A stretch of DNA of 8,618 nucleotides, from positions 1 to 8,618 of the forward strand of contig JASHYD010001043.1 in NCBI GenBank assembly GCA_030043175.1, written 5' to 3'. Of the stretch, positions 4,803-8,618 are shown one piece after another. Within the stretch, counting starts at the first letter, position 1. The number at the start of each line of letters is the position of its first letter. This DNA is from Xanthobacteraceae bacterium (GTDB lineage Bacteria; Pseudomonadota; Alphaproteobacteria; Rhizobiales; Xanthobacteraceae). A program made the translations under genes and the position numbers. The notes under the pieces are model-generated. The model was not told the origin of the DNA. It saw only the letters and a list, made by a program, of their open reading frames with translations, and did not search any database.

Positions 4803-6935
4803 TCAGACCTCGCGCTCCCGGCGGACCAGCAGGCAGTCGAGCGGCAAGCATCCATGCCCCGCGGGCAATACAGCCAGCGGATTGATCTCAATCTCGCGCA
4901 CCTTACCCTCGAGATCCGCAATGAGGTGAGAAAGCCGGCAGATCATCTCCGCCGCGGCGGCGATATCGCCCTTCGGCCCCCCGCGCCAGCCGTCAAGGAG
5001 CTTCATGGCGCGGGTGGCGCGCAGCATTTCTTCGGCCGTAGACGGCGAAACAGGCGCGAGCCTCACAGCCACGTCCTTGAACAGCTCGACATTGACGCCG
5101 CCCATGCCAGCGACGACGACGGGGCCAAACTCAGGATCGACCCGAGCGCCGACCAGCAATTCCGCCACCGGCGAGACCATGGGCTGCACCATCAGGCGGA
5201 TCTGACCTCCCGGTATGAGAGGCCGCCCCTTCTCGATCAACGCCCGAGCCACTTCCTCGGCCTCTTGCGCCGACTGGATGTTGAGGCGCACCAACCCGTG
5301 CTCCGATTTGTGCGCGATGCCCGGCACCACGGCCTTGATGACCACCGGACTTCCGAGCTCCCGCACCGCGGCCTTGGCGTCCGCGCTGCTCAGCGCGAGC
5401 CGCTCGGGCAGCGCCGGGAAGCCATAGGCCGCAAGAACCACCTTGGCCTCCGCTTCGTCAAGCACGGCACCGGGAGACGCGGCCGCCAGCGCTTCCATAG
5501 CTCTGCTGCGTGCGGAGCCGCCAGCCGGGGTAACGACGACCGGCTCCACCAGGGGCGGAGCGGTCTCCCAGCGCAGATACCGCGCGACCGCACCGATGCC
5601 CTCCGACGTGCCGCGAAGGCTCACGACAGATTTCTCAGCAGCCGTCCGGGCGTAATCCGGGTGGACGTCGCTGCATAGATTCGAGATTGCGACGACCCGC
5701 ACGCAAGCCTCGCGCGCGCCGTCGGCAACCGCCGCCAGAAACGTGGCGTAGCGCTTGGCTTGCTGCTCGCCGAGTCCGCGCGGCGCGTCCTGCAACAGCA
5801 CGATGACGCCCACGTCAGCCTGCTCGCCGAAAGCCGCGACGCATCTGCGCGCGATGGCGGCGTCGTAAAGACCGGCCCAGGTCAGATCAAGCGGATTGGC
5901 GATGTGCGAGCGCGGCGGCAGCAAATCCGCCAGAGCGCCCCGCGCCGTCGATATGGCCGGCAGCGCGAGGCCCGCCGCGTCGGCAGCATCAAGCGCCAGC
6001 GCGATCTCCCCGCCCGACAGGCTGACCATGGCGGCACCTGGCGCCTTGAGGCGGCGGGGCAGCGCGGAGAACGCGACCGCCGTCTCGACCAGTTCGTCGA
6101 GCGAGAACACCTGAACGGCTCCGGCGGCGTGCAGCGCGGCATCGCTGACCTCCACGCTGCCCGCAACCGCGCCGGTATGTGCGGCGGCGGCCTGGCGGCC
6201 CTTGGCCGAGCGTCCGCTCTTTAGGACGATCACCGGCTTGCCGAGGCCGCGGGCACGCCGGCATGCCGCGATGAACTTCCGCGGCTCCCGAAGCTGCTCG
6301 AGGAAGACGACGATGGTCTCCACGCCCGGCTCTTCGACCAGAAACGCCAGATAATCCGCGACGGTCGTGACCGCCTCGTTGCCTGATGTGATGAGGTGGC
6401 TGAGCCCCAATCCGCGTGCGGCGTTGAGCAGGGCGATCCCGATCGAGCCGCTTTGCACAACAGCGGCCGTCCTGCCGATCGGCAGCTCGGTGGGCAGGGA
6501 GGTGCCGAACAGAGCGGTGCGAGTCGCAAAGTTCAGGAACCCCAGGCAATTCGGACCGCACACCGCCATGTCGTGTTCGCGTGCAAGCGCCGCGAGCTCC
6601 CGTTGCATCTCTGCGCCCTGCTCGCCCGCCTCGGCGAAGCCGCTCGACAGCACCGCAAGCCCGCCCGCTCCCTTGGCCGCGGCGGCGCGCGCCACGTCGG
6701 CGACTCTCTGCGCCTGCACGGCGATGAATACGGCGTCGACGCTGCCTGGCACGTCGAGCATCGAAGGGTAGCAAGGCTCGCCCAGGACCTCCTTGCGGCT
6801 CGGATTGATGAGGTGGACCGAGCCACTATAACCAAGCGTCTTGAGGGCGTTCCATGCATTGAAGCCCGGACCGATCTTTTCGGAAGCGCCGACGATGGCG
6901 ATCGACCTGGGCCGCAGCAATCGGTCAATGGCCAT
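4803..6935 (-). CDS. NDP-forming acyl-CoA synthetase (acetate-CoA ligase family, fused alpha-beta; FerA-like superfamily)
   Basis: A 710-residue cytoplasmic enzyme predicted to activate a carboxylic acid to its CoA thioester using ATP via phosphohistidine intermediates. Domain order: CoA-binding Rossmann domain (about 1-130; IAIVGASEKIGPG at 12-24, AVCGPNCLGFLN at 124-135); succinyl-CoA-ligase-like domains (about 150-460; AAVVQSGSIGIALLN, TSGNEAVTTVADYL); and a C-terminal ATP-grasp domain (about 485-700; IKAVVPGIAHKSEHG, AGMGGVNVELFKD, IEINPLAVLP). His253 in AAHTGAVAGS and His542 in AHKSEHG lie where the family carries its phosphorylatable histidines. The ATG at 6935 starts the standard MAIDRLLRPRSIAIVG N-terminus; a longer frame upstream overlaps the crotonase gene and reads as unrelated arginine-rich sequence. 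It begins four bases after the crotonase stop with GAGG inside that gene's end, so the two are co-transcribed. Sphingobium FerA (feruloyl-CoA synthetase) is of this superfamily and is paired with a crotonase-family enzyme, but the acid used here is not determined. Confidence 0.9.
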   Translation of the reverse strand: MAIDRLLRPRSIAIVGASEKIGPGFNAWNALKTLGYSGSVHLINPSRKEVLGEPCYPSMLDVPGSVDAVFIAVQAQRVADVARAAAAKGAGGLAVLSSGFAEAGEQGAEMQRELAALAREHDMAVCGPNCLGFLNFATRTALFGTSLPTELPIGRTAAVVQSGSIGIALLNAARGLGLSHLITSGNEAVTTVADYLAFLVEEPGVETIVVFLEQLREPRKFIAACRRARGLGKPVIVLKSGRSAKGRQAAAAHTGAVAGSVEVSDAALHAAGAVQVFSLDELVETAVAFSALPRRLKAPGAAMVSLSGGEIALALDAADAAGLALPAISTARGALADLLPPRSHIANPLDLTWAGLYDAAIARRCVAAFGEQADVGVIVLLQDAPRGLGEQQAKRYATFLAAVADGAREACVRVVAISNLCSDVHPDYARTAAEKSVVSLRGTSEGIGAVARYLRWETAPPLVEPVVVTPAGGSARSRAMEALAAASPGAVLDEAEAKVVLAAYGFPALPERLALSSADAKAAVRELGSPVVIKAVVPGIAHKSEHGLVRLNIQSAQEAEEVARALIEKGRPLIPGGQIRLMVQPMVSPVAELLVGARVDPEFGPVVVAGMGGVNVELFKDVAVRLAPVSPSTAEEMLRATRAMKLLDGWRGGPKGDIAAAAEMICRLSHLIADLEGKVREIEINPLAVLPAGHGCLPLDCLLVRREREV

Positions 6936-6939
6936 CGCT

Positions 6940-7722
6940 TTAGTCCTCGAACCGAGGTGTGCGCTTCTCGAAGAAGGCCTGCATGCCTTCCCTGGCGTCG
7001 TTGTGCCCGAACACCTGCTCGCACAGCTCCTCCTCGAATTGGACCATGCTGTCCCAGGAATGGCGCAAGTTGTGGGCGATCGCCATGCGCGTCGCCAGGA
7101 TGCCACTGGGCGAGGCGCTCGCAATCCGCTCCGCGACGGCCTGGGCCGCCGCCATCAGCTCGGCCCGCGGCACGACTTTGCTGACGAGATCCATGTCACG
7201 GGCTTCTTGCGCACCGAAGCTCTCGCCCAGCAGAAGGATGTCGAGCGTCTTGTTGCGACCCACGAAGCGAGGCAGGCGGGTGAGGCCCATGCCCCAGCTT
7301 GGGACGATGCCGAGATAGGCGTCGCCGGCGCGAAACACCGTGTTGTCGGCGGCAACACGGTAGTCGCAGGACCATGCTATGGCCGTGCCACCCCCGATGC
7401 AGTAGCCATGAATGGCGGCAACGATCGGCCGCGGAAACGTCTCGATCCGTTCCAATGTGCGGCGCCCGTGCTGACGGAAGGCCTTGCTGGCTGCCGGGTC
7501 CTTGAGCTGGGACTCCCGGCGCAAATCAGCGCCGGCGCAGAAGGCGCGCTCGCCCGCGCCGGTGAGGATCACGCAGCGCACCTTGCCATTGCCTTCGATG
7601 CTGTCGAGTGCCCCGTGCAGCGCGTCGAGCGTGGCCGCCGATATCGGGTTCATCGGCGGGTCGTTGAGCGTCACGCGCGCGACGTTTCCCGCAATCTCGG
7701 TGAGCACCAGCGTGTCGGTCAC
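6940..7722 (-). CDS. Crotonase-fold enoyl-CoA hydratase/isomerase-family protein with non-canonical active site
   Basis: A 260-residue crotonase-superfamily protein acting on acyl-CoA thioesters. Family features are VTLNDPPMNPIS (17-28), the oxyanion-hole segments FCAGADLR (61-68) and GYCIGGGTAIAW (106-117), the YLGIVPSWGM loop (136-145) and a C-terminal helical region ending FFEKRTPRFED. In classical hydratases two Glu residues act; the first (GGGCEL) is Ala114 here and the second (PExxLG) is Asp134. Hydroxycinnamoyl-CoA hydratase-lyases keep the second Glu, so this is neither a textbook hydratase nor a textbook hydratase-lyase. Decarboxylase, ring-cleaving hydrolase or isomerase chemistry is possible. 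The GTG at 7722 is preferred because a perfect AGGAGG lies eight bases before it. The gene follows the UbiD-like gene by 53 bases and precedes the CoA synthetase by four, so the synthetase product is the likely substrate or its precursor. Confidence 0.88.
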   Translation of the reverse strand: MTDTLVLTEIAGNVARVTLNDPPMNPISAATLDALHGALDSIEGNGKVRCVILTGAGERAFCAGADLRRESQLKDPAASKAFRQHGRRTLERIETFPRPIVAAIHGYCIGGGTAIAWSCDYRVAADNTVFRAGDAYLGIVPSWGMGLTRLPRFVGRNKTLDILLLGESFGAQEARDMDLVSKVVPRAELMAAAQAVAERIASASPSGILATRMAIAHNLRHSWDSMVQFEEELCEQVFGHNDAREGMQAFFEKRTPRFED

Positions 7723-7730
7723 GGCGTCGT

Positions 7731-7736
7731 CCTCCT
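7731..7736 (-). promoter_or_regulatory. Strong Shine-Dalgarno AGGAGG fixing the GTG start of the crotonase gene
   Basis: AGGAGG on the minus strand (7736-7731) is a perfect match to the 16S anti-SD. It sits eight bases before the GTG at 7722-7720, in the 53-base gap after the UbiD-like stop. It supports the GTG over any internal ATG. Confidence 0.75.
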
Positions 7737-7775
7737 GGATCTGCAGTGCTTGTGTGCCCGCGCGACCAGCTTTTG

Positions 7776-8618
7776 TCAGCGCGGCCCCTTGCGGCCCGCG
7801 AGCAGGGCCTGGGCGCGGGCCATCGCCTCGCCCGGCAAGCTGTGGCGCCGCGGATACGGCTTGATTTTGCGCGTCGCATCGACGATGAGCTTGGCCGTCA
7901 TGCCCTGCCGGTTTGAAGGATCAAGGACGGCTCCCATGGCGTTGCGGATCAGATCCATGTCGGAGTCGGCCTGCATGCGCGTTGCCATGGCCCACAGGAC
8001 GTCGAAATCCTTGGCAACGTCGACATCGTCATCGACCACCACGACCAGTTTGAGCGAGAGATCGTCGCCAAGCGTGGTGGCGGCGATGTTCCGCGCTTGG
8101 CCTGGAGCCGGGTCACGCACTGCGACGTAGGCATGAAACCGGCACGTGCCCGATTTGGGGTAGGCGACCGCCGTCACGTTCGGATGATGCTGGCGCAGCG
8201 TGCGCAGCAGGCGGGCCTCCTGCGGAACCGCCAGCAGCAGCGTATGCTCGTCAGAGATGCCGGGCACGATATCCTGGAAGATGGCATCCTTGCGGTAGAG
8301 GATGGAATCGATCCTCAGGACGTGCTCGGTGGAGCGCTCCGACGCGTAGCCGGTGAACTCGGCGAACGGCCCCTCCGGGGCCCGCTCGCGCAGCATGATC
8401 GTGCCCTCGAATGCGATCTCGCACTCTACCGGAATCTCGACCTTGCCAACCGGTCCCAGCGCGATCTTGAGCGGCCCGCCGAGGAATCCGCCGGCAACGG
8501 CGTACTCGTCGGTGTCGATGGGCCCCTTCCACAGCCCCGAGCCGAACGTCATCAGCGGGTGGCAACCGATGATCACGATGACCGGCAGGTCCTGTTCCAA
8601 TTCCTCGGCGCGGCGCGC
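7776..8618 (-). CDS. UbiD-family (prenylated-FMN-dependent) decarboxylase, C-terminal part (N-terminus off right edge)
   Basis: This is the C-terminal 280 residues of a UbiD/Fdc-type decarboxylase. The family reversibly decarboxylates aromatic, heteroaromatic or alpha,beta-unsaturated acids with prenyl-FMN made by UbiX. The frame is open to base 8618 and the first residues (EELEQDLPVIVIIGCHP) match the family's core strand, so the gene continues to the right. A TTG at 8600 is not a credible start. Visible motifs are GGFLGGPLKIA (43-53 of the fragment), VEIPVECEIAFEG, and PEGPFAEFTGY (81-91), which carries the two catalytic glutamates (Glu82 and Glu87, spaced E-x4-E as in Fdc1 Glu277/Glu282). 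VVVDDDVDVAKDFDVLWAM and a C-terminal AKLIVDATRK are also typical. The catalytic Arg lies upstream off the window. It heads the set with the crotonase and CoA synthetase. No UbiX is seen here. The substrate may be a free phenolic acid or, as in phthaloyl-CoA decarboxylase, a CoA ester. Confidence 0.9.
   Translation of the reverse strand, partial: ARRAEELEQDLPVIVIIGCHPLMTFGSGLWKGPIDTDEYAVAGGFLGGPLKIALGPVGKVEIPVECEIAFEGTIMLRERAPEGPFAEFTGYASERSTEHVLRIDSILYRKDAIFQDIVPGISDEHTLLLAVPQEARLLRTLRQHHPNVTAVAYPKSGTCRFHAYVAVRDPAPGQARNIAATTLGDDLSLKLVVVVDDDVDVAKDFDVLWAMATRMQADSDMDLIRNAMGAVLDPSNRQGMTAKLIVDATRKIKPYPRRHSLPGEAMARAQALLAGRKGPR

Noticed and set aside
4518..5678. Plus-strand open frame (386 codons)
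   Set aside because: It spans the dehydroquinase-like gene, the gap and the synthetase C-terminus in antisense; composition is Arg/His-rich, as expected of a shadow frame.
6841..8130. Long plus-strand open frame (429 codons)
   Set aside because: It is antisense across three well-supported genes, and its translation has no domain-like character.
8598..8600. TTG as the start of the UbiD-like gene
   Set aside because: The frame and family similarity continue to the window edge, and UbiD proteins are much longer, so this is a truncated view of a larger gene.
1..8618. CRISPR arrays, tRNA/rRNA genes, toxin-antitoxin or defence genes
   Set aside because: No regularly spaced repeats, no tRNA-like or rRNA sequence and no defence-type domains were seen on either strand.

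Overview
The window looks like chromosomal DNA of a high-GC alphaproteobacterium, most likely Bradyrhizobium or a relative. This rests on codon use, the protein flavour, a GC-rich intergenic palindrome and an ISL3-type transposase relic. The assignment is an inference from sequence style, not a database match. Every gene I can support lies on the minus strand, so transcription runs from the right edge (8618) to the left edge (1).

Layout in transcription order: (1) the C-terminal 280 residues of a UbiD-family decarboxylase (8618-7776, N-terminus off the window); (2) a crotonase-fold enoyl-CoA hydratase/isomerase-like protein with a GTG start and a strong Shine-Dalgarno (7722-6940); (3) four bases later, a 710-residue NDP-forming acyl-CoA synthetase (6935-4803); (4) after a 126-base gap, a divergent type II 3-dehydroquinate dehydratase (4676-4218); (5) a GhrA-like NAD(P)-dependent 2-hydroxyacid dehydrogenase overlapping it by ATGA (4221-3292); (6) a frameshifted, 5'-truncated ISL3-family transposase relic (about 3295-2716); (7) an HpaB-type FADH2-dependent aromatic monooxygenase (2616-1162); (8) an intergenic region with a nested palindromic element (about 1028-1119); (9) a RidA/YjgF-family protein (945-535); (10) a 180-base spacer with a long dyad and a good sigma70-like promoter; and (11) the N-terminal 118 residues of a periplasmic ABC-transporter solute-binding protein (354-1), which continues off the left edge.

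Taken together this looks like an aromatic (or cyclic hydroxy-acid) uptake and catabolism locus. The supporting activities are acid activation to a CoA thioester, a crotonase step, a prenyl-FMN decarboxylase, a flavin-dependent ring hydroxylase, an enamine/imine-type Rid protein and an ABC importer. The synthetase plus crotonase pair recalls the FerA/FerB feruloyl-CoA arrangement of Sphingobium SYK-6, but the crotonase lacks the usual catalytic glutamates. The dehydroquinase and Rid proteins also lack residues typical of their canonical relatives. The most interesting reading is therefore a catabolic pathway assembled from repurposed paralogues, with an unknown substrate. No RNA genes, CRISPR array or intact mobile element was seen.
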